DNA of 64,000 bases from JAJPKK01 sp963702755 (lineage in GTDB: Bacteria; Pseudomonadota; Alphaproteobacteria; Rhizobiales; Xanthobacteraceae): assembly GCA_963702755.1 (NCBI GenBank), contig CAVPDZ010000022.1, positions 291,744 through 355,743 of the forward strand, given 5' to 3'. The translations under genes were made by a program, and so were the position numbers. The notes under the pieces are model-generated. The model had not been told where the DNA came from. It did no database searches and saw only the letters and a list, made by a program, of their open reading frames with translations. This document shows positions 53,695 through 61,406 of this stretch, piece by piece (the stretch's first letter is position 1; every line of letters begins with the position of its first letter).

Positions 53695-54805
53695 TCGTCA
53701 GGCCGCGGATGCGGTCGAGGAGATAGATGAGGCCGCGGTCGTCCACGGTGACGTCGTTGCTCTGGACGCGATCGGCGCCGGGCGCGGGATCCGGCATGAA
53801 GTGCGCCACTTCGCGCACCGAATGCGGATTGGAGATGTCGATCACCCGCAGCCCGTGGGAGAACCAGGCGCAGGGAATTTCCGACCCGGTGACCTTCTCG
53901 CAGGGCTGGTGAGAGCCGGTCATCAGGGGCGTGCGCGGCTTGCCCTCGATGCCTTCGACCTGGAAGCTGCCGACCGGAACGGGGCGCTTTTCGTCGGTCA
54001 CGTCCACCATCCACATGAACGCCGGCAGCGCCTCCTCGGGCCGCTGCACGTCTTCGTCGGCGACGAGGACGTAGCGGCGGCCGCGGATCGCGAACGGGAT
54101 CGGCAGCGCCGTGTGGGTCGGGCACGAGAACGGCGGCGACCAGTCGAGGCCGGAGACGAGCTTCGGCTTCGTCATGTCATCGATGTCGAGGATGACGAAG
54201 CCGCCGAGCCAGTAGCTCGTGAACAGCCGATTGCCGAGCCGCAGCGGGTGGTGGCAGCGATGGGCGGTCTTGTCCCAGGTCGGCTTCTCGCCGCCCGCGG
54301 TCCATTGCCCCGGCATCCACCAGCGGCCGACCTCGACCGGGTTCGCGGGGTCCTTGAAGTCGAAGATCATGACGATGTTGCCGACATAACCTTCGATGGT
54401 CGGCGACATGTAGGCATAGCGGCCGTCGAAATCGTAGCGGTGCACGCCCGAGCCCGCGGCCGACTCCCACCGCTTGATGAGGCGCGGCTTCGCCGGCGTG
54501 CTCACGTCGTAGACGCCGAAGCCGCCGCGGAAATCCGCCGGCAGCGGCCGCTTGTCGGCGAAGTTGACCTCGTGATTGACGACGATGACGCCATTGCCGT
54601 AGCGCACCTTATGGGAGTGCGCGCCTTGCGGCATGCTGATGGTCGCAAGCTCCTTGGGGTTCTTGGGGTCGCGCACGTCGACAATCGAAGTGCCGTGCGG
54701 AGCATGCATGTGCGCGACGTAGGCGATGTTGTTCTCGACCACGACCTGCCCGCCGCCGGCGCAATCGTAATAACCGACCTGGCGAATGCCGACCCCTGAT
54801 CCCAT
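53678..54805 (-). CDS. LVIVD-repeat beta-propeller protein
   Basis: This 375-residue protein is made of repeated blades with the pattern YVAHMHAPHGTSIVDVRDP, GGFGVYDVSTPAKPRLI, IVMIFDFKDPANPVEV, GGFVILDIDDMTKPKLV and GLRVIDISNPHSVREVA. LVIVD-type proteins of this length are found in many environmental bacteria, some exported and some near metal-binding proteins. I see no signal peptide at the start MGSGVGIRQVGYYDC. Several His and Cys residues (HMHAPHG, HRCHHP, GSHQPCEK) could bind metal, an inference only. The frame is intact. Confidence 0.85.
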   Translation of the reverse strand: MGSGVGIRQVGYYDCAGGGQVVVENNIAYVAHMHAPHGTSIVDVRDPKNPKELATISMPQGAHSHKVRYGNGVIVVNHEVNFADKRPLPADFRGGFGVYDVSTPAKPRLIKRWESAAGSGVHRYDFDGRYAYMSPTIEGYVGNIVMIFDFKDPANPVEVGRWWMPGQWTAGGEKPTWDKTAHRCHHPLRLGNRLFTSYWLGGFVILDIDDMTKPKLVSGLDWSPPFSCPTHTALPIPFAIRGRRYVLVADEDVQRPEEALPAFMWMVDVTDEKRPVPVGSFQVEGIEGKPRTPLMTGSHQPCEKVTGSEIPCAWFSHGLRVIDISNPHSVREVAHFMPDPAPGADRVQSNDVTVDDRGLIYLLDRIRGLTITERV

Positions 54806-54937
54806 GATGCACTCCGTTCACGATTTGCCTGCAGCGGCTGACCGGCCGCGTCTCGTCGCAGACGATTTCCCTTCCTTGCGTTTCGCTGGGAAAGCATTCG
54901 GCGAGCGACGGGATGTCCGCCGCGGACTGAATAGGCC

Positions 54938-55813
54938 CTATCGTCCTCGGCTGACAAGCCCGGGGGCGGGCATGGCGGCGGCCGGCGCAGCACTGTCCCA
55001 GAACGGCGGTCGCGCCTCTTCAAGCCGCGGACCGAGGCGCACCGGCGCGACGCGGCGCGCGAGGCCGGTCGCATCGTCGGTCTCGATCGCGAGGCCGCAC
55101 ATCGTCGCCGGCCCGAGCGCGGGCTCGAACTTGCCGCTCGGGATGCGGCGCAGGAACCGGGTCAGCGGCTCCTCCTTGGCCATGCCGATGCAGGAATTGT
55201 AGTCGCCGGTCATGCCGACATCGGTCATGAACGCGGTGCCGTTGGGCAGCACCTGATGATCGGCCGTCGGCACATGGGTGTGCGTGCCGATCACGAGGCT
55301 CACCTTGCCGTCGAGGAAAAATCCCATCGCCTGCTTTTCGCTCGATGCTTCGGCGTGAACGTCGACGATGATCAAGTCGGCGCCGGTCTTGAGCGGGCAG
55401 GCGGCGACTTCGCGCTCCATCGCCGCGAACGGATCGTCGAGCGGCTCCATGAACACCCGGCCCATCACATTGACGACGAGGGCGCGCGCGCCGTTGCGCG
55501 CCTCGATCAGCGCAGCGCCGCGGCCCGGCGTGCCCTTCGGATAATTCACCGGGCGAATGAGGCGGGGCGCGCGTTCGATGAAGACGAGCGCCTCCTTCTG
55601 GTCCCAGCAGTGATTGCCGAGCGTGATGGCGTCGGCGCCGGCGTTGACGAGATCGTTGTAGATCGTTTCCGTGATGCCGAAGCCGCCGGCGGCGTTCTCG
55701 CCGTTGATGACCACGAAATCGAGTTTCCAGTCGCGCACCAGCGCGGGCAGGCGCTCGACCACGATGGCGCGCCCGCTGCGTCCTACGATGTCGCCGATAA
55801 ATAAAATTCGCAC
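54938..55813 (-). CDS. ymdB: YmdB-family metallophosphoesterase (TIGR00282)
   Basis: This binuclear metal phosphodiesterase of the B. subtilis YmdB type has the ligand motifs MRILFIGDIVGRSGR, VINGENAAGGFG, TLGNHCWDQ, VDVHAEASSEK and GTHTHVPTAD. The B. subtilis protein hydrolyses 2',3'-cAMP and affects RNA decay. It begins 4 bases after the cyclo-ligase stop, continuing the 6S RNA, cyclo-ligase, ymdB order known in Rhizobiales. The frame is intact. The C-terminal 60 residues are less conserved and Pro/Ala-rich. Confidence 0.93.
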   Translation of the reverse strand: MRILFIGDIVGRSGRAIVVERLPALVRDWKLDFVVINGENAAGGFGITETIYNDLVNAGADAITLGNHCWDQKEALVFIERAPRLIRPVNYPKGTPGRGAALIEARNGARALVVNVMGRVFMEPLDDPFAAMEREVAACPLKTGADLIIVDVHAEASSEKQAMGFFLDGKVSLVIGTHTHVPTADHQVLPNGTAFMTDVGMTGDYNSCIGMAKEEPLTRFLRRIPSGKFEPALGPATMCGLAIETDDATGLARRVAPVRLGPRLEEARPPFWDSAAPAAAMPAPGLVSRGR

Positions 55814-55817
55814 GAAG

Positions 55818-56422
55818 TCAGGTCCTGAAGTCGATGATCTCGCGTTCCGTTAGCACGAGATCGAGGCGCGCGTCCCGCGCGGTTGTCGGAACGCTCTCGA
55901 CTTCCTGCGCGGCGAAGGCAATGCCGATGGCGACAACGGGCTTCATCCCACGCAACTGCGCGATCGTCATGTCGTAATAGCCGGCGCCATAGCCGATGCG
56001 CTGGCCGTGCCGGTCGAACGCAAGGAGCGGCACGATGAGCATGTCCGGGAACACTTCGGCCGCATCGTCGAGCGGTTCGCTGATGCCCCACACGCCGGCC
56101 TTGAGCGGCGCGTGGAGTGACCACGCGCGCATCACCAGCGGCTGGCCGCGGCCGACCACCACCGGCAGCGCGAGAGCCCGCGCCGTTATCGGCGAGGACG
56201 CCGCATCAGCGGCAGCGGATTGATCTCGCTCTTGAGCGGCGTATAGCCCGAGACGGTCGCGTCCGCCCCGGCCGCGGCCGCGAGATCTTCGGGCAGCCCG
56301 CGCGCCGCGATCGCCTCCGCGGCGATTCGGCGATCGACCGGCGGCAGCGCATCGCGCCGCGCGACGGCTTCGCGACGAAGTTCGGCTTTGCGGGCCGCGA
56401 CAAAATTGTCCTGGTCTGCCAT
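55818..56422 (-). CDS. 5-formyltetrahydrofolate cyclo-ligase (one frame break)
   Basis: This enzyme converts 5-formyl-THF to 5,10-methenyl-THF with ATP. The start MADQDNFVAARKAELRREAV at 56422 directly follows the 6S RNA. The frame shifts near 56195, after SEINPLPLMRR. The second part has the conserved GISEP, LIVPLLAFDRHGQRIGYGAG and YYDMTIAQL motifs. The length of about 201 residues is normal. The link with 6S RNA is typical: in many bacteria this gene (fau/ygfA) is the downstream partner of ssrS. Confidence 0.93.
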
Positions 56423-56424
56423 GG

Positions 56425-56588
56425 GATAAAGTGCGGAGCCACCAAGGCCGTTGGAGCGACGATCCCGGGTTCCCTACGAAAGTAGGTGGGCGCCATATGT
56501 CCGAGCCCACGAGCCCGGCCAGGGACAGCTCCCTTAAGGATCGATAAGGCCCCGGGGATAAGGCTCCTGACGCACCCAGCAGCCCCGC
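56425..56588 (-). ncRNA. ssrS: 6S RNA
   Basis: The minus strand contains the conserved alphaproteobacterial 6S text GGGAGCTGTCCCTGGCCGGG, then CTCG..TCGGACATATGGCGCC, then CACCTACTTTCGTAGGG and ACCCGGGATCG. A closing stem is formed by GTGCG..GGAGCC (near 56575-56562) and GGCTCCGCAC (near 56440-56431). A -10-like CTAAAT lies at 56601-56596, giving a 5' end near 56588; ends are approximate. 6S RNA binds RNA polymerase holoenzyme and mimics an open promoter. The start codon of the cyclo-ligase follows directly. Confidence 0.87.
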
Positions 56589-56783
56589 CGGACCAATTTA
56601 GTGTGCCCGGCGCAGATTCGCCACCTGCGAATTTCTGCCGCGACCGGATTTGGAACGCTTCTGAAGCGCGGCGCGGGACGTGCACGCGGATGGTGTATAA
56701 GCAACGCCGATTGCAGATTGCGATCAGCGCTTCGGTGCGCGGCGGAGCAGCACCTTGGCGGACAGCGGGCTTGGGAGGCAGGC

Positions 56784-58209
56784 TTGGCCGAAGTGCTGAC
56801 GCCGGACATTTGCGTGATCGGAGCCGGGGCCGGCGGGCTCATGATCGCGGGCGCTGCCAGCGCCATCGGCGCGTCGGTCGTGCTCATCGAGAAGAACAAG
56901 ATGGGCGGCGACCAGCTTCATTACGGCACCGTGCCGGCGACGGCGTTGCTCGCCGCCGCGCAGCGCGCCCACGACAGCGCCACGGCCGGCCCGCTCGGCA
57001 TCGACGCCAAGCCGCAGATCGATTTTGCCCGCGTCCAGGCGCATGTGCGCCGGACGATCGCCGCCGTCGCACCGAACGTTGCCAAGGAACGGTTCGGCGG
57101 CTCGGGGGTGCAGGTCGTCGCGGGGACGGGGTCGTTCGTCGCGCGCGACCGCGTCGCGGTCGATGGCATTACGGAGGTGAGGGCGCCGACATTCGTCATC
57201 GCTACCGGGTCGGCGCCCGCCATCCCACCGATCCCCGGCCTCGACGAGACCCCTTTTGTCACCAATGAGACGGTGTTCGATCTGCCGGCCGTGCCGACGC
57301 ATCTCGTGGTGCTGGGCGGCGGCCCGATCGGTCTTGAGTTCGCGCAAGCCTTCCGGCGGCTCGGCGCCGCGGTGACCATCATCGAAGCGGGGCGCCTGCT
57401 GGGCGGCCGATGACCCCGAGTGCGCGGCGATCGTCGCCGACGCGCTCGCCCTCGAGGGGATCGCGATCCGCGACGGAACGGCGGTGACCTCGGTCAAGGA
57501 AAGCGCCGACGGCATCCTGATCGCCGTCACCGTCCGCGAGGCGACCGAGACCATCACGGCGAGCCATCTCCTGGTCGCAACCGGCCGGGTTCCGCGGATT
57601 GCCGGCCTCGGCCTCGACAACGCGCACATCAAACAGGCAGACGGCGGCATTGTCGTCAACGCCCGGCTGCGCACCTCGAACCGGCGGGTCTATGCCATCG
57701 GGGACGCTGCGGGCGCCATGATGTCGGCACATATCGCCGAGTATCATGCCGGAATCGTCATTCGGGAGGTGCTATTTCGTTCTCCTGCCAAAGTGCGCTA
57801 TGATGCCATCCCGTGGGTGACCTTTACGGACCCGCAAATTGCCCGCGTCGGCCTGACCGACGCCGAGGCCAAGGCAAAGGGATACGATATCCACGTCCTG
57901 CGTTGGTCTTATCACGACAACGACCGCGCCCAGGCCGATCGCCGCACGCGCGGCCACGTCAAGGTGGTGACCGGCAGACAGGGTCGTATCCTCGGCGCTA
58001 CCATCGTCGGGGCGCATGCCGGCGAGATGATCGGTGCCTGGGCGCTCGCCATCGAGCACGGCATCGACATCGGCGGCATGGCGCAGGTGGCAGTGCCCTA
58101 CCCGACGTTCGGGGAGATCAACAAGCGCGCGGCGCTGAGCTTCTTTGCGCCTGGTGCCGCGCACACGCGGAAGCGGCGGCTGACCGGCTGGCTGAACCGC
58201 AAGGGCTGA
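56784..58209 (+). CDS. Pyridine nucleotide-disulfide reductase-like flavoprotein lacking the redox cysteines (one frame break)
   Basis: The TTG at 56784 (LAEVLTPDICVIGAGAGG) follows GGGAGGCAGG. The FAD motif GAGAGG, the NAD motif LVVLGGGPIGLEFAQAF and the second FAD motif RVYAIGDAAGAMMS are normal. A dimerisation domain follows (VTFTDPQIARVGLTDAEAKA). The segment that normally reads GGDCLNxGCVPSK here reads GGDQLHYGTVPATAL, so both redox-active Cys are gone, and the C-terminal catalytic His position reads YPTFGE. The frame breaks near 57413, between GRLLGGR and the continuation DPECAAIVADALALEGIAI. It cannot work as a dithiol reductase. An NAD(P)H-flavin sensor or oxidase role is possible. 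A histidine kinase gene begins 9 bases downstream. Confidence 0.85.
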
Positions 58210-58218
58210 GACGAGCTG

Positions 58219-59700
58219 GTGCTGACACGACGCGACCCTGACCCGCCACCTGTGACGACCGCGCCGCCGCGGCCGCGCATTCGCTTTGGCATGTCGGCGA
58301 AGCTCCTGATCCTGACCGTGCTGTTCATGATGCTGGCGGAAATCGTGTTCTACGTGCCGTCGGTGTCGAACTTCCGCCTGGTCTGGATCGGCAACAAGCT
58401 CGCCGCGTCCTACACCGCGGCGCTGGTCTTCGCCGCGGCGCCGGAGGTTCCCGACGACCTCTCGAAGCAGATCCTCGACAGCATCGGGGCGCGGGCGCTG
58501 GCGCTCAAGATGGGCCAGCAGCGCCGCCTGCTCGCCTTCACCGGTCTCAAGGACGAGGTGCGCCAGCAGGTCGACATCCGCGACATGATGGCGTTTCACG
58601 ATATCGTCGAGGCGTTCGAGACGCTGCTGTTCGTCAAGGACACCGATCTCCTGCGCGCCGTGGGGCCGGCGCCGATGGGCGGCCAGTTCGTCGAGGTCGT
58701 GCTGGAGGAGGGGCCGCTGCGGCAGGCGATGCTGCGCTATTCGCGCAACGTGCTCCTGGTCTCGATCGCGATCTCGGCCTCGACGGCGGCGCTCATCTAC
58801 TTTGCGCTGCATTACCTGTTCGTCCGCCCGCTCTATCGCATCGCCGCCAACATGATGGCGTTCAGCGACGAGCCGGAAAACCCGGCGCGCATCATGGTCT
58901 CGCATCGCGGCGCCGATGAAATCGGCTTCGTCGAGCGCGAGCTTGCCGGCATGCAGGGCGAACTCGCCGCGACCTTGGCGCAGAAGACGCGGCTTGCAGC
59001 GCTCGGCCTCGCGGTGTCGAAGATCAATCACGACCTGCGCAACCTCCTCGCCTCGGCCCAACTCTTCTCCGACCGGCTGGCGAAGCTTCCCGATCCGCAG
59101 GTGCAGCGCTTTGCCCCGAAGCTGATGCGCTCGCTCGAGCGCGCGATCGACCTCTGCCAGGCGACCCTGTCCTACGGCCGCGCCCAGGAGCCGGCGCCCG
59201 ACCGCCGCCCGGTCGCTCTCGCCGACATGGTCGAGGACGTGCGCGACACCCTCGGCCTGACGCCCGAATCGCCGGTCGGCTGGATCACGTCGATCGAGCG
59301 CGGCCTCATCATCGAGGCCGACCGCGACCAGCTGCTGCGCGTTCTCGTCAATCTCGTCCGCAACGCCATGCAGGCGCTGGAAGCCCGCGGCCTCAACGAC
59401 CCGCGCCGCGACCAGATCCGCATCTCCGGGCGGCGCGAGGGCGGCGTCGTCGTCATCGAGGTCGCCGACACCGGCCCCGGCGTCCCCGACGCGGCGCGGG
59501 CGCACCTGTTCGAGCCGTTCCACGGCTCGACCCGCGCCGGCGGCTCCGGCCTCGGCCTCGCGATCGCGGCCGAACTGGTGCGCGCCCATGGCGGCGAGAT
59601 CGACCTCGTCGCCGGCCCCCTCGGCGCGACCTTCCGCATCAAGATCCCCGACCAGCCGATCCCCCTCGCCGCCCGCCGCGACGAACGCGCAAGGGCGTAG
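58219..59700 (+). CDS. Membrane sensor histidine kinase
   Basis: This 493-residue kinase starts at GTG 58219. It has two transmembrane helices (LLILTVLFMMLAEIVFYVPS and VLLVSIAISASTAALIYFAL) around a periplasmic domain of about 150 residues. A HAMP-like linker, a phosphoacceptor box (VSKINHDLRNLLASAQLF) and a GHKL ATPase domain follow, with N box (LVRNAMQAL), G1 (VADTGPGVP), F box (LFEPFHGS) and G2 (GGSGLGLAIAAEL). No response regulator is seen nearby. The 9-base gap to the flavoprotein gene suggests cotranscription and perhaps shared redox sensing. The frame is intact. Confidence 0.93.
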   Translation: MLTRRDPDPPPVTTAPPRPRIRFGMSAKLLILTVLFMMLAEIVFYVPSVSNFRLVWIGNKLAASYTAALVFAAAPEVPDDLSKQILDSIGARALALKMGQQRRLLAFTGLKDEVRQQVDIRDMMAFHDIVEAFETLLFVKDTDLLRAVGPAPMGGQFVEVVLEEGPLRQAMLRYSRNVLLVSIAISASTAALIYFALHYLFVRPLYRIAANMMAFSDEPENPARIMVSHRGADEIGFVERELAGMQGELAATLAQKTRLAALGLAVSKINHDLRNLLASAQLFSDRLAKLPDPQVQRFAPKLMRSLERAIDLCQATLSYGRAQEPAPDRRPVALADMVEDVRDTLGLTPESPVGWITSIERGLIIEADRDQLLRVLVNLVRNAMQALEARGLNDPRRDQIRISGRREGGVVVIEVADTGPGVPDAARAHLFEPFHGSTRAGGSGLGLAIAAELVRAHGGEIDLVAGPLGATFRIKIPDQPIPLAARRDERARA

Positions 59701-59769
59701 GGGCGAGGGCGGGGCGGCCGCGCGCGGCAAACCGGAGCGGCGTGCCACGCCTTCCCAAGCCGCCGAACT

Positions 59770-59844
59770 GTAGGGCGCAATAGCGAAGCGTATTGCGCCG
59801 GTCCACGCCCCAACGGCGCAATACGCTTCGCTATTGCGCCCTAC
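59770..59844. repeat. Perfect palindrome, 'GTAGGGCGCAATAGCGAAGCG' family
   Basis: Inverted arms of 31 bases (59770-59800 and 59814-59844) are perfectly complementary and separated by 13 bases. The core GCGAAGCG is shared with the other palindrome families. It may terminate transcription from the kinase gene. Confidence 0.93.
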
Positions 59845-59984
59845 GCCCGGCGCGGCGACGGATCGTCAAAGCAGGATGCGAGCAGCCGGCGGGGGCTCGG
59901 CAGCCGGCAATTCGGCCGCCTTGCCAAGGCCGGAAAGAGCCTATAGCTATGCCCCGCCCGCCGGCTTTGACCGGCCGATGGCAA

Positions 59985-60061
59985 GCGCCCGTAGCTCAGC
60001 TGGATAGAGCACCAGACTACGAATCTGGGGGTCAGGAGTTCGAATTTCTTCGGGCGCGCCA
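59985..60061 (+). tRNA. tRNA-Arg(ACG)
   Basis: The cloverleaf is complete: acceptor GCGCCCG (59985-59991) pairs with CGGGCGC (60051-60057), D arm GCTCAGCTGGATAGAGC, and anticodon arm CCAGA-CTACGAA-TCTGG with anticodon ACG. The T arm is AGGAG-TTCGAAT-TTCTT and CCA is encoded (60059-60061). Two of the T-stem pairs are G-U wobbles, an oddity explained by replacement of the 3' end during integration (see the displaced copy at 60256-60283). Confidence 0.97.
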
Positions 60062-60255
60062 GGAAAGGCCAGTTCGTCCAATATGACGCCTTTATGGTTG
60101 CTAAAAAGATACAACTCGTAGCTTTTGTTGGGGGCACACTAGGGACACAGCATCTCACCACTGGTCCGTAAGACAATAGGATCGGAGATTCCCTTCTGCG
60201 GTGACCAAAACGCTCGGGATGAGGTGTAATACTCCGTTGCTCTCCGAAGGAGGTC

Positions 60256-60283
60256 AGCAGTTACAATCTTCTCGGGCGCGCCA
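60256..60283 (+). repeat. Displaced copy of the tRNA-Arg 3' end (att-like)
   Basis: Twenty-eight bases match the tRNA 3' end at 60034-60061 at 22 positions, including an unbroken TCGGGCGCGCCA. The copies lie 222 bases apart. The displaced version reads CTTCT where the tRNA has TTCTT, and CTTCT would pair better with the T-stem strand AGGAG. The interval has lower GC than its surroundings and no gene. This is the layout expected after an element integrated at the tRNA gene and was later mostly lost. The following bases 60284-60494 show nothing I can assign. Confidence 0.68.
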
Positions 60284-60494
60284 TTTGCGTACAAAACCCG
60301 AACATTGTCGGACTAGAGTCTCATGCCCAGCAATAACCCAAGATGGTTTTATCGCCGACAACGGGAACCTTGGCGTCAGCTTCGATGTGAGAGATGACGT
60401 AGCGCAGGTATGCCTTGCGGGGCTGGACGTCACCTGAACCCCGCGATTAAGTCCGGGGCAGGTTCTCTTCCGCAAGGGGAGAGGTGAACCGCTG

Positions 60495-61406
60495 TCATAT
60501 GCGATCGCGCCCCTTCGCATCGGTGGGTTCGACCACCAGGACGGCGGTGCGGCGTGCGGCGGCAATGGTCATGGCGCGCTCGTTGCCGTCGGCTTCGCGG
60601 CTCACGACGATCAGGCGCTCGTCGAGTTTGTGCAGGGCGTGAAGCAGAGCTGAGCTTGCGGACTTCGCCGTTTTGCCGGCGGCGATGCGTTTGACGGAAA
60701 GGCCGGTTTCGGTCGCGAGTTTGTCGAGCGCGCCTTCCTCTCCATCTTCGCCGGCCGCAACGATGATCAGCTGTTCCTTCGCGGCCATGGCGATTGCGGC
60801 CGCGGCCGCGATGCTGGCATCATCTTCGCTTGTCGAGATCGCGACGATGGGGCCCGAGGTGCGGGCAAGGGAAGCGGGCACAAACATGGTCGCCGGGCTC
60901 GAATGGAAGGCAGCCTCCACAAGCGACGAAAACTGGCGCGTCGCACGGTCAGCAGGGCTTGCAGGCTCGCCGACCACAACGATGTCGCCCGCGCGGGCGA
61001 TGGCGGCGATCGTCTCGGCTGCCGCGCCGCGCACGGCTTCGAATTCATGCGGCAGGGAAAGACGTTCCGCCGCTTGAGCAAGCCGTCGTTTGGCGCTGCG
61101 CGAAGCCACCTCCAGCTCGTGCGTGAGCCGGTCGACGTCGACCGGCTGCCAGATGCCGCCGGGCAGCCGAAGCTCCCGCGCAAACGGAATTCCGGCGAGG
61201 TGTTGCGGATCCATCTCCTCGAGCAACAATCCCAACAGTTCGAGCTGAAGAAGGTCGGCGAGTTCGACGGCAAGCTGCAGCGTGCGGTCGGCGGTGCTCG
61301 GCTGCATCCCGAGCACGAGCCGTTTGAATTGCGGCGGCCTCATGGCCATGGCAGGTATCGGCAGCGCGCGCCCGGCCTGATGACCAAATGCGGCGGATGT
61401 TGGCAA
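60495..61406 (-). CDS. Universal-stress-like protein
   Basis: This protein of about 300 residues has two halves that resemble USP domains: FKRLVLGMQPSTADRTLQLA at the start, then GDIVVVGEPASPADRATRQF and a second beta-alpha unit GPIVAISTSEDDASIAAAAA. The start is uncertain; 61343 or 61349 (MAMRPPQF) is more likely than 61406 because the Met sits directly before conserved text and the upstream part overlaps the end of the Lon-like gene. It is downstream of that gene on the same strand. USP proteins help survival under starvation or low oxygen. The frame is intact. Confidence 0.7.
   Translation of the reverse strand: MPTSAAFGHQAGRALPIPAMAMRPPQFKRLVLGMQPSTADRTLQLAVELADLLQLELLGLLLEEMDPQHLAGIPFARELRLPGGIWQPVDVDRLTHELEVASRSAKRRLAQAAERLSLPHEFEAVRGAAAETIAAIARAGDIVVVGEPASPADRATRQFSSLVEAAFHSSPATMFVPASLARTSGPIVAISTSEDDASIAAAAAIAMAAKEQLIIVAAGEDGEEGALDKLATETGLSVKRIAAGKTAKSASSALLHALHKLDERLIVVSREADGNERAMTIAAARRTAVLVVEPTDAKGRDRI

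Noticed and set aside
60265..60283. A second tRNA gene downstream of tRNA-Arg
   Set aside because: Only the 3' end matches; no acceptor 5' strand, D arm or anticodon arm is present.
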